From the NCBI GenBank assembly GCA_029959085.1, contig JARWIR010000010.1, forward strand, positions 37,998,731 through 38,062,730: DNA of 64,000 nt. Direction: 5' to 3'. Of the stretch, positions 42,525 to 53,838 are shown piece by piece; positions within the stretch are counted from its first letter, which is position 1, and each line of letters begins with the position of its first letter. A program made the translations under genes and the position numbers. The stretch comes from Nemophila menziesii. Its lineage: Eukaryota > Streptophyta > Magnoliopsida > Boraginales > Hydrophyllaceae. The notes under the pieces were generated by a model. The model was not told the DNA's origin, did no database searches, and was given only the letters and a program-made list of their open reading frames with translations.

Positions 42525-44307
42525 TGATGGATCCTGGTGTGTTATTAAATTAAGTACAAAAGTAAAGGAACCACAATTACCGCAAGTGTACGGTTGTCTA
42601 AGTAATATTCAATAAATCGAGTTCGTTCTCAGGGACGGATTAGGTTCAAGTACAGTATTAATCAGATAGCAAGAATAATTGTTTAGCGGAAAAGTAAATA
42701 AGAGATTTTTGTTTGGTTTTCTAATAAGTAAAGATGCAAATAAATAAAAACTAAATTAATTTAACTAAATTAAATAAAAGCAAATAAAAGATGAACTTCA
42801 GATAAGAGAGATACTTGAGTCTCGCAAGGAATCCACCTAATTAACGTAATCTATGCTATGTTTAAGGGTAGAAGTGGAATTATAATATTAGTCGGGACTC
42901 TAATATCTCCTATCCCCTGTCGGGTGGACCTAGGAGCTATCCTAAAGTACTATAAACACCTGTATGGTCGAATATGCCTCTTCGGATGATATGATTTTAC
43001 CTCTTTGGCTATGTAACTAGTTAAGCCTGTCGGTCAATAACGGACATTACACGGGTATTACCTAAGTCTGTATTCAAACCCCCCTGTCGGATGATCACTT
43101 TGCCACTAAAGTGAATAGCCCAAATACTAACAGCTAATTCTAGTTGCGCGGAAAATAATTAGTAAATAAGAACAAAGTAATATCCAATATCTAAGACTCA
43201 ATTCAATTTAAATCTAAACAATCCCAAATTCAAAACATAAGTTAAATTAATTAGGGTTCATCCCTTTATTGCGATTCTCAAGTATATAAAAGTTTTGCTC
43301 ATAGCAATATTAAAGACTGAAACTAAATAGAAAGACACCATATTAATTTACAGAAAAGAAATTGATAACCTAAGGATTAGATGACTGTTGATGGAAGAAC
43401 ATAATTCCTCCAGCTCTAACTTCTCCTTTGCCTTCTTGCTCTTGAAGTCTTTGACTCTCTCTCTAAAGATGTATATACTGAATGATAATTGAGAGGTACT
43501 GAATTATGAGGTCTAAGGGGTTTATTTATAGGTGTTAGGGAACCCTAGGTCGAATTTACTTGGAATGGAAGACAAGTCAAGAACTCTTAAATTCGTAGCC
43601 CTAAAATCCAGGAAAGGTAAGATTCCGCTGTTGATTTGATTTGGTCATATCTCATTCAATTCTTATCCGTTTGAGGTGTTCCAATAAATGAAACCGCTTG
43701 TCTCCGAAAGAGATTTCTATTGGTCCAGACCACTCGCCCGAATTCCTATCCAATCTTAAGTTATGGACTCGTCTTTGAAACGTGGCTAAAATTTCAGATT
43801 CATAAGGCAGCTTTATCTTTTCCTTCTTTGCATATATCCTTACTAAATCTTCTTATTCCATGTAAATCTTCTTTCATTTACTTCCTTATCTCGACTTGGT
43901 CTCTAAGTAATTACCATATATATTTTAAAGATTCACAATAAATAAATAATTAAACCGCATATGCTTAAAAATAATAAATCAATAAATCAAGAAATAGAAA
44001 TAGGAAAGTGCACTCTAAAAATAGAAACTCGAGTAAAAGTACTTCCTAACACACTAAAATAACCTAATACTTTAATTCTCACTTCTCCTCCTTGGATTGG
44101 TCTTTCATGAAATTTAAGAACCTACTAACTTTGCATTAAAAACAATCAAATTTACGCACAAAAGCTCTAAAAACGCAAATAGTCAATTTCTAAGGGGAGA
44201 AAGTGCAATATGATCAAAAAAGCCTAAAAGTCTATCAAATAAGTCATTTATTCACATAAAAGGATGTCTCCAAAGGGCTCATAATTAGAACAAATAGGGA
44301 GACATCC
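42525..44307 (-). repeat. Element B 3' LTR
   Basis: In plus orientation it starts TGATGGATCCTGG and ends GGGAGACATC with the last base changed. It carries CCTGTCGG motifs, a TATTTATA (inverted TATAAATA) at about 43523-43530 and the terminal dyad GGATGTCTCC/GGGAGACATC. A 73-aa ORF inside is LTR-derived. Confidence 0.85.
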
Positions 44308-45599
44308 CCAGACTGAAACCTTTGTCGTCCCGACAATGTAAAATAAAAACAAAGGATCTTTTAGGTGAACGCAAAAGGTAGAATCTAGCACATATTCCCA
44401 AATCACAACCTAAAATAAATCGCATATAGTCTAATCTAGGAATTAATATACACATACACTTATCATGCAAAATCAAACACAAAATAATATCAATCCAAAA
44501 TTAATTTCACAATGCTAGAAGGTTACGCTTATTACTTATCTCAAGATGGTGGCTATAGGGTGTTCCTCGATCTTTACTTGCTTTGAACACCCCACTTAGC
44601 ATACTCCCTATTAACTCACCGTGCATCTAGGAATGACGAGGTCTTTACGGTTTTAGCATAGGCAGAAGGACGGTAGGGTATGTATATTTGGTAAATTTGA
44701 AGTGAGATTTTGGCTCTCTCCTCACTTAACATCAACAAACTGCCCAAGAGCACTAAGGATGATTTACATAAAAATTTCTACTTTGCCGGTCCGAATATAT
44801 TTATTCTTTTCAAATCATTCACTTTCTTTTCTTTTGTATGGCTACGACTCTCTTTTTAATGTTGAGATGTCATGCTATTTTTTTTATAGTTATGCCTATT
44901 CATAACTTTAGCTCGTAGCTTCTTTTCCATTCACTATTACCCCGGCAAAGGGTTACAATATAATAAACTTGTGAATCATCATCAAAATATAGCACAAAGC
45001 ACAATTGATAAGCTAAAAAATCCCAACCCAATGTAAATTCCCATATAGTGGACCCACCACCCCAAACTCAAGCTCAAGACAAGAAGTCTCAGGATCGTGA
45101 TTCAAGTGCGGGTCATATGGTCATGTCTAACAATCTAAAGGGATATTGGCTTATAATGTGGCGACAAAAGAAAGGCTTAAAGGCTACAAATTTGGCAAAG
45201 AAGGATAAAATTAATTCAGGGATAGACGGCCAAAAAGGATTCAAAGGGCTAACAAAGAACTGCCTCTATCTTTTTCCTATCTACACAGCTTGCCTCTACT
45301 TCATACCTAAGTGGGTTCTCTACTCATATAGATCTCACGTTCTACAAACCACCTATTATCCTTAAGCACAAGTTACTTCTTTTGCATTGTTCATTAATTT
45401 TTCCTATCAATTACCTCATATTTGCATGCAATCAAAGTGCGTTTGATACTAACTCCTAAAGTCAACTATTTTCTATCATTAATTCATAAAAAGCATGCTT
45501 GATGGGGGCATTTAAATTTCTCTACAGGTAACGCAACCCTAAGATTAATTTTATTGAAAGCATAAAAAAACAAAAATTTGGGATGAGGCAACGAACCCC
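44308..45599 (-). other. Element B 3' untranslated region with purine boxes 4 and 5
   Basis: Inverted, this matches the 3' region of element A. Box 4 is ACCCCAAACTC on the plus strand at 45059-45069, next to AAGCTC. A degenerate polypurine tract lies next to the 3' LTR (44307-44320). The Asp/Lys-rich ORF at 45048 is antisense and not a gene. Confidence 0.65.
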
Positions 45600-45636
45600 A
45601 CCCCAAACTCAAAAGTGAGTCGTGTCCCCACGACTC
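45600..45636 (-). other. Conserved hairpin and purine box 3 of element B
   Basis: GAGTCGTG-TCCC-CACGACTC (45617-45636) and ACCCCAAACTC (45600-45610, inverted GAGTTTGGGGT), six bases apart. This is the same stem and spacing as in element A. Confidence 0.75.
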
Positions 45637-45977
45637 GGAAAAGACTCAATAAAGCAAATAAACAAATAAACAAATAAAACAAACAAGAAAGAGATAGGAA
45701 AACGTATCTGAACCAGCACGAAGCTGGTTTCCATGGTTGCGTGTAGGTTGAGCTCCTTGTGTTGCGTAGGTGGCATGTTGAACATTGCCCATTCCACGTA
45801 ATATGATTTGCATAAGCTCCAACTCTTTTGTGTCTTTTTCTATGGTTGGCAACACCTCTTCATGAATATCCTTCAAAAAATTCCATTCTTTCAACTACAT
45901 CTTTCAACACCCAAATACAAGGTTCTTCAACTTCTTCTTCCTCTCCATGGTATTCTTGTCTTCCCAATCTTCGACAT
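45637..45977 (-). pseudogene. Element B third-ORF remnant
   Basis: The ATG at 45977 is 8 nt after purine box 2 (45986-45996 on the plus strand). The frame (MSKIGKTRIP...) stops after 16 codons, and another frame is open to 45646. Hairpin AACCAGC-ACGAA-GCTGGTT at 45711-45729 matches the one in A except for the loop. As in A, the bulk of the ORF seen in D has been lost. Confidence 0.5.
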
Positions 45978-46370
45978 CTCAATGAACCCCAAACTCAAAA
46001 CTTCAAATAATCAAAAACTAGAGAAGAGTTTTGAAATTTGATGTTTTGAGGATTTATAATGAAGGATTATGGTGTTATATGAGATGGATAATGAATATGT
46101 AATGGCTTGGGGAAGGTTTAATGAAAAGGATTGAAGCTTTGATGAAGAGGCTTAAGGTTGAAGGAGAAGATTTCTTGATTTTCTTGAAGGATTGTGGTGT
46201 TATATGTGTGTTTGGAATGGAATGGGAGGAGAGATTTAATGTTCTTGGGTGTTGTAGTGGTCTTTGTGCAGGTATATAAGGGTTAAAGTCTGAAAAATTC
46301 GTATTGGGGAAGGCTAGGGTTTGCTTCTGATAAGGTAAGAGTTGTATTAGGAACTAATCTCCTCAAAACC
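45978..46370 (-). other. Element B leader before the third ORF
   Basis: On the minus strand this is the A/C-rich, G-poor leader lying between the palindromic island and purine box 2 (45986-45996), as at 6790-7143 in element A. No ORF of interest. Confidence 0.5.
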
Positions 46371-46372
46371 GA

Positions 46373-46805
46373 CCTACTGGCTGGCATACCGGAGTTCTGG
46401 CCGGCATACCGGTGCTGGAGGTTCTACTTTTTATACCTCTCGGCAGACAACCCGAGCCGATACCCGTGGGCACGTGCTTCTGGGCACCGGTATACCGGAG
46501 TTCTGACCGGCATACCGATCGCGAACGACGACCTCCCCAACAGCTATATCTAGAAAAGTTATGCAGTTTAGGCTCAAAGATCACCTGATTTTGACATCCG
46601 ATCGCTAAGATATAACTTGCTGAAGTTTTCTCTGATTGTGTCCAGATTTTTTTTTGTTTTTTTCGACACAGCGGGCCGGCATGCCGGTTAGATGACCGGT
46701 TAGCCGGTCCCACTAAAGTACCCTTCGGCAAAAAACCCGATTCCAGAACCCGTGAGCTCGTGTTTCCTCCCTCCGGTATACCGGGGATTTCGTCCGGTAT
46801 ACCGG
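46373..46805. repeat. Palindromic island of element B
   Basis: Perfect 12-bp palindromes: CCGGTATACCGG at 46487-46498, 46773-46784 and 46794-46805, and CCGGCATGCCGG at 46676-46687. Near-copies lie at 46381-46392, 46401-46412 and 46507-46518. A copy of the element-A tandem module lies at about 46540-46640. A small ORF over the island is compositional. Confidence 0.8.
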
Positions 46806-47007
46806 TAGCGCTGCAGATTTATTTTTTCTTTTCATTCCTTTTCACCCCAAACTCAATTCCTGCACACTTTAACACACCACCTTTCTCATTTCTTAAAAAT
46901 AGACGCTAAGAATCGATAATTACTTATAATATACATTAGGAATTGAAAAACATAAAGCAAATTAAACATGGGTTGTCTCCCAAGAAGCACTTTTGTTTAT
47001 TACGTCT
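46806..47007 (-). other. Element B post-ORF block with purine box 1
   Basis: Contains the inverted 26-nt conserved block (46967-46992) and purine box 1 (46844-46854, ACCCCAAACTC on the plus strand), about 112 nt apart, as after the ORF in A and D. Confidence 0.7.
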
Positions 47008-47994
47008 TTAAGTTCGACGCGTTACCTTCCATGAAGATGGTATTGAGGCCCTTGCGGTTCTCCTCCGCTTGAATTCGCCTCGTCCTTGGCATGTAAGCTT
47101 TGAAATCTCCCCCCTTAAAATTTTATTCAATCGATCTCTGAAAGGGGGAGGGTAGTATCTCTGTTTCGTCTTCTTACTTTCACGACAAAACTTATTCTTC
47201 ACCACACGATAGTAGATAACCGTCCTCAACGGTATAAGCTCATTTTTATTCTCTTCAATCTCGCGTTCCTCTTTAAAGTGTAGTTGGTAGGTGCTTCTCC
47301 GTGCCGCTTTACTCTCGCGGTGTAGCACCTTTCTTGCATAACACCTATTGATCATTTTTAGTAATAGAGGTGATTCTGGGTTTTCATCTCTAATGACGAT
47401 TTGTGGTGGAGATGGTGATTGGTGAACTTTTTGTGGTGGAGTATCAACTTCTGTTTCATTGTGAACCTTGAATTCTTCGATGGATTCCTCAACCACTTCA
47501 CATTCGTCTTCGCTTTCAACCCAATCTTCCACTATTACCTCATCATATTCTTGATTTGTAATTTCTATAACCTCGATCACCACCTCTTCCTTTTTGCGTT
47601 CTATATCTTGATCATGTGCACGCACCATAGGAATAGCAATCTCTGTGTTAACTTCTAGGAATTGCGTTGCTACTCCTTCTTCCACCATGCTAACAAGATT
47701 TTCAACCACATGGTGGTCTTCATTTATAACCGACATGGTGGTCATATAACTATCAATAATATCTTCCTTCAACACCTCCTTCTCAACTACTTCTTCCAGT
47801 TGATCTCCCATCCCTCGCGGGAGTGGAATCTTCATAAGACATGTTACTATTAGCAAAGTCATGAGAATTATATCTGGCCTCCATTTCGTCTAGAATCTGT
47901 TGTGTGGATGCACGAATGGCTCTTCTTTCTTATTCTTCTGCCTTAAGTTCCTCTGCTAGACGCTGAATTCTAGCACATGTCTCTTGTAGTGTCT

Positions 47995-48235
47995 CTTGCG
48001 GATAGTGATGAGGTGGATAGTGTTGAATGTTTTCAACCCAGTGGTTGTTCCATCCTTGCTCCTGTGGATAGTGATATGATGAGTGTTGTTGATTATTCTC
48101 AACCCACTGCTGGTTCCATGCTTGTTCTTGTTGATAGTGATAAGGCGATTGTTGTTGATTATTCCCGATCCATTGGTTGTTCCAATCCTGCTCTTGCGGG
48201 TGTTGATAAGGTGGTTGGTAGAAGTTACTACCCCA
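47995..48235 (-). repeat. 66-nt in-frame tandem repeat in element B ORF
   Basis: Three and a half units encoding about 22 residues each, of the form HYPQEQ.WN.QWVENNQQ. The plus-strand and other minus-strand ORFs over it are shadows of the same repeat. Confidence 0.7.
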
Positions 48236-48296
48236 TTGTTGTTGTCCCGAAGATTCTTCCCAATAGTCGTATGGATCGGCATTCGGGTAATGTCCT

Positions 48297-49377
48297 TGGT
48301 GTCGCCTAGGGTGTGATAAAAATAAGATTAAAATAAGTCAAGAAACTACGCACTCTCACCCTAGACAGGCACAGTACTGCAAGTTTTAGTTAGTAAGTTG
48401 AGTTCGTTCTCAGGGACTTAAGTGTGTTATACGCGTGAGTAGGAATAACGAGTAAGAAGTAAATAATTAAAGACATAAATTAAAAGCAAATAAATTTCGA
48501 GATTAATAATTAAAACTAAGAAATTAAAAGACAATAAAGTAAAAGATAAGAAATATGAGATGAGAAGTATAGCTCAGGTTTTGCTAGTATGCACTAATCC
48601 TTCTAATTCTATCTATGAATCTAGTTAATAAGGGAGAATATTAGCTCTTGGTGTACTTAGTCAGGATTCTAAATTCCCATACCTTAGACCTTGAGAGCGA
48701 CTAAGGGGGCTACGGCACAACCAAGAAGTGTTTTATCTCAGGGTTAACAAATGCCACTAAGGCCCTAAGCAAATACTGCAATCCTGGTGATATGGAAGGG
48801 TGTATTTATAGGTGTTTAGAAGACCTAATTCGTTTTCTTGAGGAAGAGTTAAGGTATTGGACTTTTAGCCCAACTCAAATTCGTATGGAAATAAAGATAA
48901 ACACTGCTGTACCGTTTTGAGCATATCTTCTTCGTTATTGGTCGGTTTGAGCTCAATAAGATACCAAAAGAATCGCAACAGAATTATCTTGACCCTAAAG
49001 AAGGAAATTACCAAAATCGGCCTATTTCTTAGGTAAAAATGCATATCTTTGGACGTGTATGCAGAATCCCAGATTTAGGCAGCTTTTCCTTTTCCATCTT
49101 TTTAGCTTTTGTTTCCTTATCTCCAATTACCATGCAAATCTCTTTCCATAAGTTGTAATCTTTGACTTGGACTCTAATTAAGCTCCATAATTATCTTTAA
49201 AGCTACACACTAAATAAACAATTAAACCCAATATGCTCTAAAAATAATAATTCTATAAATCAAGACTCAAAATAGGAAAGTGCACTAAAACTTAAGAAAA
49301 TCGACATTAATGACTTCTAAATCACTAACAATGATGTCTCATCCTAACATTAATCTATCACAAATGAGGAGACATCA
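48297..49377 (-). mobile_element. Solo LTR in element B (short Athila-type family)
   Basis: In plus orientation TGGTGTCGCC...GGAGACATCA, 1,081 bp. Flanks GTCCT (48292-48296) and GTCTT (49378-49382) form a duplication with one mismatch. It has a TATTTATA (inverted TATAAATA) near 48803-48810 and the TGATGTCTC/GAGACATCA terminal dyad. It is related to the solo LTR at 55218-56757. Confidence 0.82.
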
Positions 49378-49539
49378 GTCTTGTATACATCTTCAATAAA
49401 ACCTCTTGATCATTACCTGAATAAAAATCTGTACAACAAAAACAAAAACAAAAACAAAAACAAAAACCAAGCGTAAAACTGAAAAAATAAATAAACAATT
49501 AAAACTACTAAAACTTAATACCGGGGTCTCGCGCTACCG

Positions 49540-49557
49540 TCCCTGGCAGCGGCGCCA
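49540..49557 (-). other. Primer-binding site of element B (tRNA-Asp type)
   Basis: On the minus strand TGGCGCCGCTGCCAGGGA, six bases after the 5' LTR, one base different from the site in A. Confidence 0.85.
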
Positions 49558-49563
49558 AACACT

Positions 49564-51342
49564 TGGTGGGTCCTGGTGTGTTATTAAATTAAGTACAAAC
49601 GTAAAGGAACCACAATTACCGCAAGTGTACGGTTGTCCAAGTAATATTCGATAAATCGAGTTCGTTCTCAGGGACGTATTAGGTTCAACTCTAGTATTAA
49701 TCAGATAGCAAGAATAATTGTTTAGCAGAAAAGTAAATAAGAGATTTTTGTTTGGTTTTCTAATAACTAAAGATGAAAATAAATAAAAACTAAATTAAAT
49801 TAAATTAACTAAATTAAATAAAAGCAAATAAAAGATGAACTTCAGATAAGAGATATACTTGAGTCTCGCAAGGAATCCACCTAATTAACGTAATCTATGC
49901 TATGTTTAAGGGTAGAATTGGAATTATAATATTAGTCAGGACTCTAATATCTCTTAGTCCCCTGTCGTGTGGACCTAGGAGCTATCCTAAAGTACTATAA
50001 ACACCTGTTTGGTCGAATATGCCTCTTCGGATGATATGATTTTACCTTTTTGGCTATGTAACTAGTTAGGCATGTTGGTCAATAACGGACATTACACGGG
50101 TAATACCTATGTCTGTATTCAAATCCCCCTGCCGGATGATCACTTCGCCACTAGAGTGAATAGCCCAAATACTAACAGCTAATTCTAGTTGCGCGGAAAA
50201 GAATTAGTAAATAAGAACAAAGTAATATCCAATATCTAAGACTGAATTCAATTTAAATCTAAACAATCCCAAATTCAAAATATAAGTTAAATTAATTAGG
50301 GTTCATCCCTTTATTAGGATTCTCAAGTATATAAAAGTTTAGCTCATAGCAATATTAAAGACTGAAACTAAATAGACAGACATCATATTTAATTTACAGA
50401 AAAAAATTGATAACCTAAGGATTAGATGACTGTTGATGGAAGAACAGAATTCCTCCAGCTCCAGCTTCTCCTTTGCCTTCTTGCTCTTGAAGTCTTTGAT
50501 TCTCTCTCTAAAGATGTATATATTGAATGATAATTGAGAGGTACTGAATTATGAGGTCTAAGGGGTGTATTTATAGGTGTTAGGGAACCCTAGGTCGAAT
50601 TTACTTGGAGTGAAAGACAAGTCAAGAACTCTTAAATTCGTAGCCCTAAAATCTAGGAAAGGTAAGATTCTGATGCTGATTTGATTTGGTCATATCTCAT
50701 TCAATACTTATCCGTTTGAGGTGTTCCAATATATATAACCGCTTGTATAGGAAAGAGCTTTCTATTGGCCTAGACCACTCGCCCAAATTCCTTGCCAATC
50801 TTAAGTTATGGACTCGTCTTTGAAACGTGGTTGAAATTTCAGATTCATAAGGCAGCTTTATCTTTTCCTTCTTTGCATATATCCTTCCTAAATCTTCTTA
50901 TTCCATGTAAATCTTCTTTCCTTTACTTCCTTATTTCAACTTGGTCTCTAAGTAATTACCATATATCTTTTAAAGTTTCACAATAAAAAAATAATTAAAC
51001 CGCATATGCTTAAAAAAATAAATCAAGAAATAGAAATAGGAAAGTGCACTCTAAAAATAGAAACTCGAGTAAAAGTACTTCCTAACACACTAAAATACCC
51101 TAAGACTTTAATTATCACTTCTCCTCCTTGGATTGGTCTTTCATGAAATTCAAGAACCTACTAACTTTGCATTAAAAACAATCAAATTTACACACAAAAG
51201 CTCTAAAAACGCAAATAGTCAATTTCCAAGGGGAGAAAGTGCAATATGATCAAATAAGCCTAAAGTGTATCAAATAAGTCATTTATTCACCTTAAAGGAT
51301 GTCTCCAAAGGTCTAATAATTAGAACTAGTAGGGAGACATCA
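49564..51342 (-). repeat. Element B 5' LTR
   Basis: In plus orientation it starts TGGTGGGTCC and ends GGGAGACATCA. An inverted TATAAATA lies at 50568-50575. The terminal dyad GATGTCTCC (51298-51306) pairs with GGAGACATC (51333-51341). Confidence 0.87.
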
Positions 51343-51347
51343 AGCTT

Positions 51348-51670
51348 CTTAAAAAAGTTTCCTACAATGTTATACAACCCCTATGTAATCCATACTCCTG
51401 TCACACTTTCAAAGTGAGATGACAGCTATTTTACCTTTTTTTTTCTTTTTTTTACATGGAGCCAGTTCACCTTTAACTGTACATGGTAACATGTACTATG
51501 TTTGAATTAATTCTTTGATGGAACCCCAAATAAGCATGTTCGTGTCTTAGGTAATGGATAATAATCACATATTTACTATTATATCATTGAATAAATTCTA
51601 AATTTTCTTTCCCTTGATCTTAAGGCTACTTTCCAACAAATTAGATCTTCTTACTTCATTTATTGGGCTA
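51348..51670. other. Spacer, nothing recognised
   Basis: AT-rich, with a T-run near 51438. No ORF or repeat recognised. Confidence 0.5.
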
Positions 51671-52168
51671 TGTTGCTCCCTTGTGTTTATAAATCTACAC
51701 CTAGAAAGGGGGTAACGCAAGTGCACGGGTCGTTTTCAAGTAACAAAATAAGTCAATGGATGGATTGTATCCTCAGGAATTATGAGTGTTATCTCAAGGT
51801 GTTTCATAAAATAAGATTGAATAGTTTGTAAACTAGATGATCGGCAAAGCAAAGTAAACGAAGAAATGGTTTTGGGTTTTTATAACATAAAAGATATACG
51901 ACAATTCTATAAATTGAACTAGGGAATGGAAAGAACAATTAACTATATGATAAGTTTTCAAATACGAGAGTAATCTTATGGATTACTAGTACTCACCTAA
52001 ATTAATAGTTATGATGTTCTTGACATAAGGGTAATTGAGTTGTTCGTATTAATCTGGATTTTAAAGTCCTCTTAACTCCCGTAAGGGTTGACTTAGGAAG
52101 CTCGCGTACTCAAAATTTGGCAAGATTAAATCAGAACCCTATTGGCTACCTGGTTAGGCAAGACATAT
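51671..52168 (-). repeat. Partial Athila-type LTR
   Basis: Contains GCAAGTGCACGGGTCG, the same stretch as in the element F LTR (near 32700), and the GTTAGGCAAG text of the other LTRs. It runs in the minus orientation and breaks off where element D begins. Boundaries are uncertain. Confidence 0.45.
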
Positions 52169-53635
52169 TGATGTATTTATTTTTGTGACAAATCCACAAT
52201 ATAGGCGTTGTTTAGGAGTTTATTGGGTCTAAGTGAGGGATTTTCCCTATATTTTGCTATATTGCACTTTTACTTCTTATTTTGGAATATTTGCGAATTA
52301 TAGAGTTTTTATGCTTTAATGGTGTGTTTAGTGTGTAGTTTAGGTACATGCTTGACACTAGCGTCCAAAATGAAGAGAGAAAGTCCAAAGAGGAAGACAA
52401 AAAGTCCAAAGATGAAGATAAACTCCAAGTCAAAGCACAAATGAAGCTAGAAGCCACTATGGGAAGTTAGAGCAGTTATTGGAGTAGTTCTGCAAAAAGC
52501 GGTTGGACCTCATCTTAACCTAACATAAGGGGCCCAAACGAATTTGACAAAATATAAAAGCCTCATTTCAGTCATTTTATAATACGCTTCAATCTACACT
52601 TTATCCAACATTTTTAAGCCACCAGAAAAGAAGTGGGAGAAGAACAAGGGTTTGTCCATGAACCCTTAACTTCTACCTCAACGAAGCTTCATTTCACTTC
52701 ACCTTCAACATTAACTATCTTTTATTTTTAGTTTTAAACATGATTCTAGTCTTAGTTTTAATTAGTTTTATGTTATTTTGTGTTGATTCGATTATGAGCT
52801 AATTACCATATTGCTTGAGGATGATTGTGTAATGGATTATGTTTAGTTAATTGAGATTGTTTTTTCATTTGGGATATTAATATATGTTTAATTGAATTGG
52901 TAATCATTATAACTATTCCATTTCTCTTGTATTTGAATTAAGTACTCATGTGCGCTGGCCAAGTAGTAGGATCTCTTGTAATTTAGTTAACATCTGTTAG
53001 GGGGCGCGATATTACAGGGGGCGCGATATTACAGGGGGCGCGAGATTACAAACTTAATACTTGAGCGTCGAGTGCCTTGGACAAGTGGGTTCCTCGCTCG
53101 CTAGGTAGTCTTTGGGCTTTTTTTTAATAAATCGAATAACCGAAAGGTGTAATGTAGATGCTCTAGGTGCCCGAATAGTGGATAAAGCAGCTTAGGTTCC
53201 CGACTAATGTGAATACACAACCCCATTCGCGCTTATCAAATAACAAAATCATTTAACAACATAGGAAATTACTTAGCAATATCCTCAAGCAACTTTCTCC
53301 GTCGAATTAAACCTTTATTTATTTCTTATTTAATTTCTTTAGCTTAATCATTAGTTTAATCACTATCACTTGTTTACTTTTGTTTCTTTTAACATTTTAT
53401 TTCTTAGTTGATAATATAAAAACCAAACAAACAATTATTCCTATTTGTTTTTATTTATTTCTTTCGTAGATTATAAATTCTTCACTTTTACTAGAATAAA
53501 ATACATTAATTGCACTAATCTCTGTGGAATGATACCCTACTTACTATTTCTTGCTACCTACGATCCGTTCTCTGCTAAGGTGTTATTCCGTTAGGTGTTG
53601 ACAAGTTATTTTATCGATAGAAAACACCAAGGCCA
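52169..53635 (+). repeat. Element D 5' LTR (ends approximate)
   Basis: The start is placed at TGATGTATTT and the end at AAGGCCA, next to the primer site. The middle resembles the A LTR (ATTATGAGCTAATT, then ...GATTGTGTAATGGATT). It contains three exact-length 17-bp units GGGGGCGCGATATTACA at 53000-53050. Without a 3' copy the ends are not proven. Confidence 0.5.
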
Positions 53636-53638
53636 AGA

Positions 53639-53656
53639 TGGTGCCGCTGCTGGGGA
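53639..53656 (+). other. Primer-binding site of element D (tRNA-Asp type)
   Basis: TGGTGCCGCTGCTGGGGA lies three bases after the LTR end, a diverged form of the site in A and B. Confidence 0.7.
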
Positions 53657-53838
53657 TCGGTGTTAAAGATTTTTGTATTTTTATTTTAGTTTAAAAATGT
53701 CTAGTTTATTTTCTTTTTTATTGCATTTTGTGTTTTTGTATCTTCATGGGTTTAAAGGTTTTAGTGTATGCCCTCTAATTATGAGCGATTGATTAGAGAT
53801 AAGAATAAGAAAAAAGAGAAAGAAAAGCGTTAGAGAGG

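Larger units (their letters stand above)
47008..49390 (-). pseudogene. Element B main ORF, split by a solo LTR
   Basis: An ATG at 49390 starts MYTR, and the frame is then cut by the solo LTR at 48297-49377. Without the LTR and one duplication it would continue directly into Q/N/W-rich sequence. It includes a 66-nt tandem repeat (47995-48235), a stop at about 47930, and an acidic central part. The C-terminal part (47862-47008) contains NELIPLRTV and PPPFRDRLNKILRG, which resemble a degenerate Athila RT entry block. The size without the insertion is about 430 codons, near that of the element-A ORF, but the C-terminus differs. It is inactive. Confidence 0.6.
42525..51342 (-). mobile_element. Element B: non-autonomous Athila-type element carrying a solo LTR
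   Basis: LTRs of about 1.78 kb (42525-44307, 49564-51342) flank an interior with a tRNA-Asp primer site, a broken ORF and the same non-coding plan as element A. The flanks GGCTT (42520-42524) and AGCTT (51343-51347) are a target duplication with one mismatch. The LTRs differ by many substitutions and small indels, so B is older than A. A solo LTR of another family (48297-49377) interrupts the ORF just after its start codon. No protease, integrase or RT core is present. Confidence 0.87.

Noticed and set aside
47956..48309. Plus- and minus-strand ORFs over the 66-nt repeat
   Set aside because: Only the frame giving the Q/N/W-rich unit joins the element B ORF; the others are shadows.
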